Source of the DNA: Rhodococcus sp. KRD162
GTDB lineage: Bacteria; Actinomycetota; Actinomycetes; Mycobacteriales; Mycobacteriaceae
Assembly (NCBI RefSeq): GCF_017168335.1
Contig: NZ_JABFAU010000013.1
Span: forward strand, 620,153 to 684,152
Length of the DNA stretch: 64,000 bases
Direction of reading: 5' to 3'
Part shown: positions 37,316 through 45,404 of the stretch, piece after piece
Numbering within the stretch: position 1 is the first letter of the stretch
Layout: every line of letters starts with the position of its first letter
Position numbers and translations under genes: made by a program
Notes under the pieces: model-generated
Told to the model about the DNA's origin: nothing
Database searches by the model: none
Seen by the model: the letters and a program-made list of their open reading frames with translations, nothing else

Positions 37316-38242
37316 TCAGAGGCCCATCTGGGCGCGGAGGTCCAGCACGCGGAGTGCGATGATCGCCACGGATACCACGGCGACGGCCGCGACGGACAGC
37401 CATGCCAGGGACACCCCGGCCGGGGCTGGTGTCCCTCCGGGCCCAGTGCGTCGGTTGGGGAGAAACACCAATCCGGCGGTGGCAGCCGCACCGGCGACGA
37501 GTCCGCCCATGTGTCCCCAGAGCGAGATGCTGGGGATCGAGATGCTGATGAAGATGTTCAAGGCGATCACGACGAACACCGGTGCCGGGCTGCGCTTGAG
37601 CCTGAGCAGGATGACGGCCTGAGCACCGAGCAGGCCGAAGACCGCACCGGACGCGCCCGCCGTGGAAACCAGCGGATTCTCGAGCACCATCACCGAGGCG
37701 CTGCCACCGAGTAGCGACAGGAAGTAGACGGCGAGATACCGGCTGCGGCCGAGGATCAGTTCGACGTCGCGTCCGATGAGGAAGAGCGCGAACATGTTGA
37801 CCAGGAGGTGGATCGGCCCGATGTGGACGAAGCCGCTACCGATGAGCCTGAACAGGTCGCCGTTCGCCACGAGCAAGCTGTTGAGGGCCCAATCGCTGGC
37901 CAGCGGAGAATTGAAGTTGCTGGTCACGCTGCCGGCCTGCGCAGCAGTGATTCCGAAGACCACGACGTTGACTGCGATCAGCGCGAACGTCAACGGTGTC
38001 TTGGCCGATCGTGCCACGGGTGCGCCCGCGATGGTCTGAGCTGTGCGGACGTTCTTGTTGCCCTGCCGGACGCAATCGACACAGTGTTGTCCTACCGCCG
38101 CTGCCTGCAGACATTGTGGGCATGCGGGACGGCCACATCGCGAGCACGCCAGACCGGTGGGGCGATCGGGATGTCGGACGCACACCGACTGGGGTGGGTT
38201 GGGTTGGTCGCCGTGCGGGCCACCCCAGCCGGGGGTCGTCAT
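37316..38242 (-). CDS. Rhomboid-family intramembrane serine protease with zinc-binding N-terminus
   Basis: 308 aa. The N-terminal 60 residues form a B-box-like zinc site (CVRHPDRPTGLACSRCGRPAC, CLQ, CVDC). Seven or so membrane segments follow. Catalytic Ser198 lies in AGASGAVFG and His244 in WGHMGG, the rhomboid dyad, and HLLVNMFALFLIGRDVE is the conserved HxxxN region. It should cleave transmembrane substrates within the membrane. The stop abuts repeat copy 4. It lies just downstream of ppiA on the same strand, 26 bases away, and may be cotranscribed with it. Confidence 0.94.
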   Translation of the reverse strand: MTTPGWGGPHGDQPNPPQSVCVRHPDRPTGLACSRCGRPACPQCLQAAAVGQHCVDCVRQGNKNVRTAQTIAGAPVARSAKTPLTFALIAVNVVVFGITAAQAGSVTSNFNSPLASDWALNSLLVANGDLFRLIGSGFVHIGPIHLLVNMFALFLIGRDVELILGRSRYLAVYFLSLLGGSASVMVLENPLVSTAGASGAVFGLLGAQAVILLRLKRSPAPVFVVIALNIFISISIPSISLWGHMGGLVAGAAATAGLVFLPNRRTGPGGTPAPAGVSLAWLSVAAVAVVSVAIIALRVLDLRAQMGL

Positions 38243-38268
38243 CGTGAAATTCTCCTACGAGGGCCGAA

Positions 38269-38805
38269 TCAGGCGACGGTGACGCTGTCGATGACAACCT
38301 CGTCCACCGGACGGTCGCCGCGGCCGACCGGGGTGCTCGAGATCGCGTCGACGACCTTCTTCGAGGCCTCGTCGGTGACCTCACCGAAGATCGTGTGCTT
38401 GCGGTTGAGGTGCGGGGTCTTGCCGGTGGTGATGAAGAACTGCGAGCCGTTCGTTCCGGGGCCGGCGTTCGCCATGGCCAGCAGGTACGGGCGGTCGAAA
38501 GAGAGCTCGGGGTGGAACTCGTCCTCGAACTTGTAGCCCGGTCCACCTGCGCCGGTGCCGGTCGGGTCGCCACCCTGGATCATGAAACCGTCGATGACGC
38601 GGTGGAACACTGCGCCGTCGTAGAACGGTCCGGCCTTGGTGCCCGACGCGTTCTGCGTCGTGTACTCCTTCGATCCGTCCGCGAGGCCGACGAAGTTCGC
38701 GACGGTCTTGGGGGCGTGATTGCCGAACAGTTCGATGACGATATCGCCGCGGTTGGTGTGCAGCGTGGCCGTTTGGGTCTTGTTAGGTGAAGTCACGCCC
38801 ACCAT
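38269..38805 (-). CDS. ppiA: Cyclophilin-type peptidyl-prolyl isomerase PpiA
   Basis: 178 aa from ATG 38805; GTG 38796 (TSPNKTQTA) is the alternative. Cyclophilin signatures: [44 protein letters not shown] (catalytic Arg and Phe), NGSQFFIT and HTIFGEV. There is no signal peptide, so it is cytosolic. It speeds cis-trans isomerisation of prolyl bonds. The same gene lies next to cwsA in M. tuberculosis (Rv0009). Confidence 0.96.
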   Translation of the reverse strand: MVGVTSPNKTQTATLHTNRGDIVIELFGNHAPKTVANFVGLADGSKEYTTQNASGTKAGPFYDGAVFHRVIDGFMIQGGDPTGTGAGGPGYKFEDEFHPELSFDRPYLLAMANAGPGTNGSQFFITTGKTPHLNRKHTIFGEVTDEASKKVVDAISSTPVGRGDRPVDEVVIDSVTVA

Positions 38806-38895
38806 CGTGCCATCCCGGGCGATCGAGCAGTTCACGGGCGGTGCGCGGAGGTGGACCTATCGGCACTGATCGGAGGGCCACTGTGTGGAACAGTG

Positions 38896-39273
38896 ATGAC
38901 CATGACGAGCACAACGAAGTCCGACCGGGTTCGGTCGACCACCGGCACCGCGGCGTCCGCGCTCTTCGCTGCCGCGAGCAAGGGACCGGCCGGAGCCGGT
39001 CTGATGATGGCCAAGAAGGGTTACGAGCTGGCACACAAGCAGGCCGTGAGACGACGCGCTGCGACGGTGGAACGAATCGCGGAGTCGAACCGCACCAGAG
39101 CACTGTTGCGGGCCCCGTCGCAATCGCACAGGACTCGTCGAATCGTGCTGATCGGGGGCGCTGCCACCATCGTCGCCGGAGCGGTGTTCGTTCTGAGCCG
39201 CCGCCGCAAGGAGGTTGCACCGCCTGCCGATGCGCCGCCGAGCCTGGCCGACTACGAGGGCAGTACGGCATAA
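38896..39273 (+). CDS. cwsA: Cell wall synthesis protein CwsA
   Basis: 125 aa from ATG 38896. The sequence has a basic, Ala-rich helical part (GAGLMMAKKGYELAHKQAVRRRAATVERIAESN) and one C-terminal membrane segment (about 95-112, IVLIGGAATIVAGAVFVL) followed by RRRKE and an acidic end. Assignment as CwsA rests on its place between the gyrA region and ppiA, its size and topology. In mycobacteria CwsA binds CrgA and Wag31 and helps polar growth and division. It is divergent from ppiA. Confidence 0.8.
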   Translation: MTMTSTTKSDRVRSTTGTAASALFAAASKGPAGAGLMMAKKGYELAHKQAVRRRAATVERIAESNRTRALLRAPSQSHRTRRIVLIGGAATIVAGAVFVLSRRRKEVAPPADAPPSLADYEGSTA

Positions 39274-39283
39274 CCAGGGTCGG

Positions 39284-40915
39284 TCAGAGATACAGCAGCT
39301 TCTGGATCAGATCGAACAACGCCGGCCTGGTCCTGATCACGGCGTCCTCGCTGCGGTCGGCGATCACCAGCGCGGCGTTGTATCGACTGGTCGACCCCTC
39401 GGCGAGGTAGTCGCCGTGACCGATCGAACTGCTCCGACCGTCCGATCCCTCGGTGGAGAGCAGCGTGACCGAGTCCAGCACACCCGGATCGCGGCCGAAT
39501 GCACCGAGGTCGGCCACGAGATCGCCTTCGGCTTCGGCGACGAACACGTGTCCCGACGGCACTCGAAGGTCCGCGACGGTCGGTGTGCCCAGTCCCGGTG
39601 ATCCGAGCGCCACGAAGTCGTCCACCCCTGTGCCCTGCCGAAGCGCGTACGCGGCGGTGAGCGATCCGTAGGAATGCGCAAGGACAGACAAGTGCGGGTC
39701 CTCGGCCCTCGCGGCATCGAGGCCGTCCAGAAACGGAACCAGCCGATCCGCCCCCGCCCGCGCAGCCCACTCCGAGGCCACGCTTCGGTCTGGATCCAAC
39801 AGACTCCAGCCGAGCTGCGGGGCCTGGTAGTCCATCCACGTCACGACGGCGACGCTCGGACCCGCACCAGCCGGAAGCATCTGTCGGGCAACCGTTTCGA
39901 GGCCGTCCATGTCGCTGTCGTATCTATCGAGGTCTCCGGCCACGGTGGATCCGAGGCCGGGTACGAACACGGCCACGTGTGTGGCCGTGTCGACATCTCC
40001 CACCGCGATTGCCGCCGTCGTCTCCTCGTACGACGCGTTGTCGAGTACCAGGAGCTGTCTAGCCCCCTTCGCCAACGTCGCCTCGATCGCATCGAGGGCT
40101 GCTATCCGAGTGCGTGTCTGCTCCAGGCCGGCATCTGCGTTGCTGAACATCCCTCCGAAAAGATTGGCCTCCAACTCCTTTCGGAGCTCGGCCTCGACCT
40201 CGCGCAAACGAACACGCTCGGCGGCCAGAACCCGCCTGTTCGCACTGTCACGCACACGGGCGGGCAGCCCATCGAGATTGCCGATCAGCCCCGGCTGCTC
40301 GACCAACAGCCGTGTCCGTGCGGCCGGCGAGAGGGCACTCCAGAACGCTGCGTTCGCGGCCGGCGTCGCATCGCTGGGGATCGAATCCGCCACTGCCGCT
40401 GCGACGAACGTCGCGGGGACCTGCCCGACGAGGCGGAGGGCCAGGGCCTCGTCGAATGCCGTGGCTGTGCGCAACAGCTGCGTCAGTCGCTCGGCCAGTT
40501 CCTCATGCATGCGCCGTCGATCTCGCACCGTCGTCCACACGTCCTCACGTGCAACCGAATACGACACGGCCGTGTCGAGGACCGAACCGTCGGATCCGAC
40601 GGTGAAGCGGGCATCGGTGGCGTCCTGCTCCACAGCACGGAGTGCGTTTATCAGACCTGCCATGTCGATCGCGGCCTCGCCGAGGCACGTCGCGACTCGA
40701 AGCAACTCGTTCGAGACAGCACCGAGATCAGATCGGATACGTCTCATGGCCTGGCGGGCCGCGTCGGCTGCGGGTCCGACCCACCCTTCGCCGATCACGT
40801 CCTCCGTCGAGGACGCGTGGACGGCGATCAGTTCGCGCCACCGCCGCGTCAGGTCCTCGGACGCGGCAGTCAGCGTACGACTGTCCCATGACCTGACGTC
40901 ATCGAGTGTGACCAT
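39284..40915 (-). CDS. WXG100-like helical domain fused to DUF1023 alpha/beta hydrolase
   Basis: 543 aa. The first 110 residues are helical, with a WxG turn at W45-G47 (GEGWVGPAADAARQAM), as in ESX/type VII secretion substrates. A long Ala/Arg/Glu-rich helical middle follows. The C-terminal 230 residues are DUF1023: VFVPGLGST, nucleophile Ser415 in AHSYGS, VALGSPGLG and a likely catalytic His499 in SIGHGDYL. The fusion suggests a secreted or envelope hydrolase that uses the ESX-type fold for export, but no ESX genes lie here. It ends 11 bases from the convergent cwsA stop. The locus is inserted between cwsA and tRNA-Ala relative to M. tuberculosis. Confidence 0.82.
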   Translation of the reverse strand: MVTLDDVRSWDSRTLTAASEDLTRRWRELIAVHASSTEDVIGEGWVGPAADAARQAMRRIRSDLGAVSNELLRVATCLGEAAIDMAGLINALRAVEQDATDARFTVGSDGSVLDTAVSYSVAREDVWTTVRDRRRMHEELAERLTQLLRTATAFDEALALRLVGQVPATFVAAAVADSIPSDATPAANAAFWSALSPAARTRLLVEQPGLIGNLDGLPARVRDSANRRVLAAERVRLREVEAELRKELEANLFGGMFSNADAGLEQTRTRIAALDAIEATLAKGARQLLVLDNASYEETTAAIAVGDVDTATHVAVFVPGLGSTVAGDLDRYDSDMDGLETVARQMLPAGAGPSVAVVTWMDYQAPQLGWSLLDPDRSVASEWAARAGADRLVPFLDGLDAARAEDPHLSVLAHSYGSLTAAYALRQGTGVDDFVALGSPGLGTPTVADLRVPSGHVFVAEAEGDLVADLGAFGRDPGVLDSVTLLSTEGSDGRSSSIGHGDYLAEGSTSRYNAALVIADRSEDAVIRTRPALFDLIQKLLYL

Positions 40916-40980
40916 CGCGTTCCCCCGCAGAATTGTCGTATTCGACTATTCAATGCGTGGGCGACGAAGAACTGTGGAAT

Positions 40981-41014
40981 CTATCCCCAGCCTGTGGATG
41001 AAAACTGGGGGTAG
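40981..41014. terminator. Hairpin after the diguanylate cyclase gene
   Basis: CTATCCCCAG (40981-40990) and CTGGGGGTAG (41005-41014) form a 10-bp stem with one weak pair, 20 bases beyond the stop of the minus-strand cyclase gene and upstream of the DUF1023 gene. No T-run. Confidence 0.35.
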
Positions 41015-41033
41015 ACGCTGCTGAATGCGAACA

Positions 41034-42044
41034 TCACCGAGCGATTCTGCGAACAGGATCGCTGTAACCGGTCCCCGGGTTGAACCCTGGGTTGGACGGA
41101 CCGTTGGTCCGCGGTGGTCTGCTCCGCTTCGCCCGATACAGATCCGCGTCTGCGGCCCGGTAGATCTCGCCCCAGCGGCGAGTGGCAGGCATGCACACCA
41201 GTCCGACGCTCCATTCGGCACGATGAGCGCGGCGGAGTCGGTCGATGATCAGGAGAGCTTCTTTTTCGAGCACACCCGGCATGAACAGCACGAACTCGTC
41301 CCCGCCGAGCCGACCGAGAACATCGCGTTTGGTCAGTTGGCTCTTCCACGCCTTCGAGACCCGGGTCAGGAGAACGTCCCCGGCAATGTGGCCGTACTCG
41401 TCGTTGATTTCCTTGAAATTGTCCAAATCGAGTACTGCCAGGCTCACCGACAGCCCGCGCGCCGCGCAGGCGGGCAGCATCTTCTCGATCTTCGACTCGA
41501 ACCCGAAGCGGTTGAGCAGACCGGTCAACGCATCGTGGGTCGAAAAATATCGCATCCGACGCGCGAAGACGCCGAACACCTCGGTTGCACCGACGATGCC
41601 GAGAGCGACGAGGATGTAGCTGATGAACGGAGTTCCGTACGGAGCGACAGCGGCCCCGATCACTGCCGAAACAGCAAGCACTGCAACCCATATGCCCGCG
41701 TTCCGTTCAGACCAGAAGGCACCGATGTGCATCCCCAGGAACATGGCAGCCTGCACACAGATCAAGAAGGCGGGCAACGTGTCGCTGCTGCCCAGAGCAC
41801 ACGCCAGGGCCACTACCGACAACGCCGTCGACAGCCCCACCGCGCGTTTGGGACTGGGCACACCAGCCCTGGCCAACACCACGATCGCCAACGGACCCAA
41901 CACCAATGCCAGAGCCGCAAGCACTTGCCGAGCACCGGACAGACTCGACCACGATGCCACGGCACTTGCCGCGTAGAGAACGGTGGTGACGGCCGCGAAC
42001 ACGGCCAGCATGCGCCCGGACTCGTCGAACCTGGGCTTGATCAC
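41034..42044 (-). CDS. Membrane diguanylate cyclase (GGDEF domain)
   Basis: 336 aa from GTG 42044. About six membrane segments occupy residues 10-165 and form an MASE-like sensor of no family I recognise. The GGDEF domain begins STHDALTGLLNRFGFE. The active-site loop RLGGDEFVLF has a canonical GGDEF at 247-251. The RxxD inhibitory site is absent (TKRD at the expected place), so product inhibition through that site is not expected. It should make cyclic di-GMP from two GTP. The 203 bases upstream (42045-42247) show no other gene. Confidence 0.93.
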   Translation of the reverse strand: MIKPRFDESGRMLAVFAAVTTVLYAASAVASWSSLSGARQVLAALALVLGPLAIVVLARAGVPSPKRAVGLSTALSVVALACALGSSDTLPAFLICVQAAMFLGMHIGAFWSERNAGIWVAVLAVSAVIGAAVAPYGTPFISYILVALGIVGATEVFGVFARRMRYFSTHDALTGLLNRFGFESKIEKMLPACAARGLSVSLAVLDLDNFKEINDEYGHIAGDVLLTRVSKAWKSQLTKRDVLGRLGGDEFVLFMPGVLEKEALLIIDRLRRAHRAEWSVGLVCMPATRRWGEIYRAADADLYRAKRSRPPRTNGPSNPGFNPGTGYSDPVRRIAR

Positions 42045-42247
42045 AAGTCGAGGCCAGCCGCGCAGGCAAAGGACTGCGCCGCCTCGAGGTGACGTGCACC
42101 GAACGAGACCTCATCACTCACCTGATACCCCCCAGGCACCATCGGCCCTCCCCAAGCACTACAGCCATGCCGCATATGACCCAACGATGCCCGGACTCTA
42201 ACACCTTCGAGCTGCGACCACGACTCTCTGGAGGGACGAAGTACAGG

Positions 42248-43198
42248 TCAGGATGCCTTGTCGGCGCGCTCGGCTTCCCGGGCGAGCAAACGATCCCGCG
42301 ACTCTTCGAACTTGGTGGCCTTGGCTGCCAGATCCTCGACGAACGCGGCAAGACGATCGCGGTCACGCTCGCCCTCACCGGTGAAATCGTTGCGCTCGAA
42401 AATCTTCCACTTTCGTAGTACCGGCATCAGTACCTCGTCCAGATGCTGACGGAGATCGTAGATGCCGTGCTTGGCCAGAGTCATCGCGTTCTTACGGAAA
42501 TTGGGCATGTTCAACCCGGGCATCTGAAAGTCGGTAGCGACGTCGGTGATGGCACGGACCATCTGATCGGGCACCAGATCCAACGAGGCCTCACCCAGGT
42601 TCCGATAGAAGATCATGTGCAGATTCTCGTCAGCGGCAACACGAGCCAACATTCGATCCGCCACCGGATCGCCGCATGCCAACCCCGTATTCCGATGCGA
42701 GACCCGGGTCGCGAGCTCCTGGAACGTCACATACGCCACCGAATGCAGAAAGTTCGCCCCGTCCATCGGAGCATCGACACCCACCGTCATGTGGTGCATC
42801 CGGGCCCGCTCCAACTCCACGGGATCCACCGCTCGGGTGACGACGAGATAGTCGCGCATCACGATCCCGTGGCGGTTCTCCTCCGCCGTCCAACGACCCA
42901 CCCATGTGCCCCAGGCACCGTCCAACGAGAAATTGTCTGCCAGCCCGCGGTGGTACGACGGAAGATTGTCCTCGGTGAGCAAATTGGTGATCATCGCCGT
43001 GCGAGCCAGCTCCGACAACGACGACTGTTCGAGCGACCAGTCCTCCCCACCCATCGCCGCGAAGTTCCGACCCAGATCCCACGGAACATAGTCGTGCGGA
43101 TGCCATTCCTTCGCCATCGACAGATGGCGATTCAAGTTGGTCTCCAAGGTGCCGTCGAGTTCGGTCAACAGCTCTTCGTGGTTGAGAACACGGGTCAT
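42248..43198 (-). CDS. desA2: Acyl-ACP desaturase (DesA2-like)
   Basis: 316 aa from ATG 43198, with GAAGGAGCCCCGCAG upstream. The ferritin-like diiron ligands are seen as WTAEENRHG and AADENLHMIFYR (ExxH motifs). Flanking residues such as HDYVPWDLGRNF and YVTFQELATRVSHRNTG are typical of soluble plant-type acyl-ACP desaturases of Mycobacteriales. The enzyme puts a cis double bond into an acyl-ACP chain, probably for mycolate or membrane lipids. Gene symbol by similarity to M. tuberculosis desA2, which lies elsewhere in that genome. The 401-base gap upstream (43199-43599) holds its promoter, repeat copy 5 and a terminator, and no ORF I trust. Confidence 0.88.
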   Translation of the reverse strand: MTRVLNHEELLTELDGTLETNLNRHLSMAKEWHPHDYVPWDLGRNFAAMGGEDWSLEQSSLSELARTAMITNLLTEDNLPSYHRGLADNFSLDGAWGTWVGRWTAEENRHGIVMRDYLVVTRAVDPVELERARMHHMTVGVDAPMDGANFLHSVAYVTFQELATRVSHRNTGLACGDPVADRMLARVAADENLHMIFYRNLGEASLDLVPDQMVRAITDVATDFQMPGLNMPNFRKNAMTLAKHGIYDLRQHLDEVLMPVLRKWKIFERNDFTGEGERDRDRLAAFVEDLAAKATKFEESRDRLLAREAERADKAS

Positions 43199-43483
43199 CT
43201 GCGGGGCTCCTTCAAACCTGTGGGTGCCCGAACCGCCAACCGATTCGAGACGGTGGCGAACATCGCTCGCCGAGATCTGACGACGGCACACCCCCCTGCG
43301 GTGCGCCGTCGCGACCGTTCACATCGATCCGCGGACCGACGTTCCTGCACTCCGGTAAAACTAGGGACCCACGTCCTGAATGCGAACAGAACAGTCGAGG
43401 GTCTGTACATATGGGCGCCGAAGGGCGGCGCGCCTTGGGTGTGGTCACAAGGCTGTCGTCGCTCGCCCGCCGTCTCCAGTGGG

Positions 43484-43540
43484 CACTCAATGTCACATCT
43501 AGTGGACTTTTCGGGGGTCGATGTCACATCTAGTGGACTT
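43484..43540 (+). repeat. Composite intergenic repeat, copy 5
   Basis: CACTCAATGTCACATCTAGTGG and TCGATGTCACATCTAGTGG lie in direct order around ACTTTTCGGGGG. In this copy both units carry CTAG in place of CGAG, so the direct-repeat relation is kept better than the outer stem. It lies between the desA2 promoter and the tRNA-Ala terminator. Confidence 0.85.
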
Positions 43541-43560
43541 GGGTACCCGGGGAGGGAACG

Positions 43561-43595
43561 AAAAAAGGACGCCCACCGAAGTGGACGTCCTTTTT
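43561..43595 (-). terminator. Rho-independent terminator of the tRNA-Ile/tRNA-Ala unit
   Basis: On the minus strand GGACGTCCAC (43590-43581) pairs with GTGGGCGTCC (43576-43567) with one G-U pair. The loop is the very stable TTCG tetraloop closed by C-G, and a run of T follows (43566-43561). It lies five bases after the end of tRNA-Ala. Confidence 0.95.
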
Positions 43596-43599
43596 ATTG

Positions 43600-43672
43600 T
43601 GGAGCCTAGGAGATTCGAACTCCTGACATCTGCCTTGCAAAGGCAGCGCTCTACCAACTGAGCTAAGGCCCC
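43600..43672 (-). tRNA. alaT: tRNA-Ala (anticodon TGC)
   Basis: 73 bases. The acceptor stem GGGGCCT/AGGCTCC pairs, the D arm is GCTCAGTTGGTAGAGC, the anticodon loop CTTTGCAAAG carries TGC, and the T arm is AGGAGTTCGAATCTCCT. CCA is not encoded. It follows tRNA-Ile on the same strand, as in M. tuberculosis ileT-alaT after gyrA. Confidence 0.97.
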
Positions 43673-43724
43673 GGGTGTTGCGGGTGATCGTGGACGAACT
43701 CTACACGTCCACTCCGAGCGATTG

Positions 43725-43835
43725 TCACGCGGTGGGGATGCTGTGCCAGACGCCGTCCGAGCTGCGCGTGGAGCGCACCTTGGATACTGTCAGCACTGCG
43801 ATCACCGCCGATGCGACGAGAAGAAGGATTTTCAC
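43725..43835 (-). CDS. DLW-39-like small membrane peptide
   Basis: A 36-codon gene lies between the two tRNA genes on the same strand. It starts at GTG 43835, with AGAGGCAGGAC just upstream. The peptide is MKILLLVASAVIAVLTVSKV, then RSTRSSDGVWHSIPTA: a hydrophobic N-terminal helix, a basic stretch and an acidic-Trp end. Size, topology, the Asp-x-x-Trp-like ending and the location near tRNA-Ile/Ala match the small DLW-39 family that I recall from this spot in actinobacteria. Function unknown. Transcription would be with the tRNAs. Confidence 0.7.
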   Translation of the reverse strand: MKILLLVASAVIAVLTVSKVRSTRSSDGVWHSIPTA

Positions 43836-43862
43836 GTCCTGCCTCTTTTCGTTCGTTCGGTG

Positions 43863-43936
43863 TGGGCCTAGGAGGACTTGAACCTCCGACCTCTTCCTTA
43901 TCAGGGAAGCGCTCTAACCGCCTGAGCTATAGGCCC
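43863..43936 (-). tRNA. ileT: tRNA-Ile (anticodon GAT)
   Basis: 74 bases. Acceptor GGGCCTA/TAGGCCC, D arm GCTCAGGCGGTTAGAGC, anticodon loop CTGATAA with GAT, T arm GGAGGTTCAAGTCCTCC. CCA is not encoded. It lies downstream of the gyrB-gyrA-DUF3566 operon on the same strand. Confidence 0.97.
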
Positions 43937-43984
43937 TCATCACTGCTTCGGCTCGAAGATTTTCTCTCCTCGAACCGAGGGATG

Positions 43985-44014
43985 AGATTACCGTATCGGG
44001 TCGCTGTCTTCCAA
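43985..44014 (-). promoter_or_regulatory. Possible promoter of the tRNA-Ile unit
   Basis: On the minus strand TTGGAA (44014-44009) and TAATCT (43990-43985) are separated by 18 bases, a fair sigma-70-type match ahead of tRNA-Ile. The spacer contains one arm of the hairpin that follows DUF3566, so termination and initiation signals overlap. Confidence 0.4.
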
Positions 44015-44029
44015 AACGGCCCGATACGG
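43991..44029 (-). terminator. Terminator-like hairpin after the gyrB-gyrA-DUF3566 operon
   Basis: CCGTATCGGG (44029-44020 on the minus strand) pairs perfectly with CCCGATACGG (44000-43991), with a 19-base loop. It starts 16 bases after the DUF3566 stop. No T-run follows. Confidence 0.6.
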
Positions 44030-44045
44030 CTCTCGACGATGCAGG

Positions 44046-45404
44046 TCAGTCGCGGTCTGCCAGTGTCACTTCGACGCCACCGACCAGGTCCGACGACAGG
44101 TTGTAGATGAACGCCCCGATGGTGGTGAGAGCGGTGAAGAGTACGACATTGATCACACCGATCACCGCGGCGTAGCCGAACACCTGCCCGGCGCTGACGA
44201 GGCCGCCGTCGCCCGACTCGTTGACGATCTCGGTGAAGGCACTGTTGAGCCGGTCCCAGACGCCCATGCCGTCGAGCACTGCGTACAGCAGCCCGACTCC
44301 CACCATCCACACGAAGAACAGTGACACCGCGATGACGAGCGCGATCTTGAGCGTCGACCACGGATCGATCTTGCGGATCTGGACGGTTGCGCGAAGCGGA
44401 GTGTCGTCTCCATGAGACATCGCCCCGATGGCGGTGGGCACTGCCCGGTCGGACTGGGCGGGCTCGGGGTGCCGAACGGCGGACAGATCGGGCATGTCCT
44501 TCGCCAGATCCTTGCGTTCGATATGGCGAGTCGGTCCGTCTATGCCCGCAGCTTTCGATCGAGCCGCTTCACGCCGCTCGGTCTTGTCCTCGGGTGCCTC
44601 GCGTTGGCTCGGCTCGGCCGTGGTGTGCGCCGAGCGGTCGAACTCCGCGTTCGTAGGGAGCGCTGCGCCCCGGCCGGAGAGATTGGTCTGCGGCTGATTC
44701 TGAGGCTGCTTCCGGTCGTCCGTGCCCTGCGACACAGGTCGCTGGCCGGCACCCCGCTGCCACGGCGGAGTCCCGGAATCACTCTGCGGAGCGTCGCCCT
44801 GCTGAGCGGGCATCGCCTGAGTTGCCGCGGGGTTCGCAGTCTCGCGAGCACGATCCGGCGCAGATTCGGGCTGTGCCGGACGAGCTTGCTCGCTCGATCC
44901 TTCCGGCGTGCGTGTGGTCTCGTCGGGTGCAGCGGGACGCGGTGGTGCGGGGCGAGACGGTGGCGGACCGGCGGCCGGCTGCCGCTGCGGAGGCTGGCCG
45001 CTCGCTTGTCGACCGCCATGGGGTTGACCCGCCCCTGGCTGAGCCTGTGGGGGTCCGGCCTGACCGGGGCGAGGGGCAGGCGGGCCCTGCTTGGCGCCAC
45101 CCTGACCCGACGAGGACGGCGGACCACTGGGAGCTGGTGGCCGCGGCGGGGGCGGCCCCTGAGCCGGCCGCGCCGGTCCGTTGGGAGCACCCTGCGCAGG
45201 CCGAACCGGCGGACGAGGGCTCCCTTGCGGAGCCGATCCGCGACCCGCAGCCGGTGCGGGTCGACTGGCGGGCTGTGGGCGGGCACCCGGACGAGTTCCC
45301 TCGGGCGGCGCGGGACGCGCAGGCTGCTCGGCCCGCGTGGCGTCCCGATCATCCGTTCCGCCGCTGGGGGCTGGCCTGCTGCCAGGCCGATTGGGAGTGC
45401 TCAC
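44046..45404 (-). CDS. Proline-rich protein with DUF3566 domain (Rv0007-like)
   Basis: 452 aa. The GTG start follows the gyrA stop with no gap. The first 320 residues are disordered and rich in Pro, Gly, Gln and Ala (RPAPPEGTRPGARPQP and similar). The last 110 residues are DUF3566, with RATVQIRKIDPWSTLKIALV, two membrane segments (LFFVWMVGVGLLYAVL and FGYAAVIGVINVVLFTAL) and GVEVTLADRD at the end. It is the syntenic equivalent of Rv0007. Function unknown. The disordered part is much longer than the membrane domain and is where most length variation in the family occurs. Confidence 0.9.
   Translation of the reverse strand: MSTPNRPGSRPAPSGGTDDRDATRAEQPARPAPPEGTRPGARPQPASRPAPAAGRGSAPQGSPRPPVRPAQGAPNGPARPAQGPPPPRPPAPSGPPSSSGQGGAKQGPPAPRPGQAGPPQAQPGAGQPHGGRQASGQPPQRQPAAGPPPSRPAPPRPAAPDETTRTPEGSSEQARPAQPESAPDRARETANPAATQAMPAQQGDAPQSDSGTPPWQRGAGQRPVSQGTDDRKQPQNQPQTNLSGRGAALPTNAEFDRSAHTTAEPSQREAPEDKTERREAARSKAAGIDGPTRHIERKDLAKDMPDLSAVRHPEPAQSDRAVPTAIGAMSHGDDTPLRATVQIRKIDPWSTLKIALVIAVSLFFVWMVGVGLLYAVLDGMGVWDRLNSAFTEIVNESGDGGLVSAGQVFGYAAVIGVINVVLFTALTTIGAFIYNLSSDLVGGVEVTLADRD

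Noticed and set aside
40885..40905. Additional composite repeat near the DUF1023 start
   Set aside because: CATCGAGTGTGACC resembles part of a unit but lies in coding sequence and lacks both the second unit and the T-rich centre.
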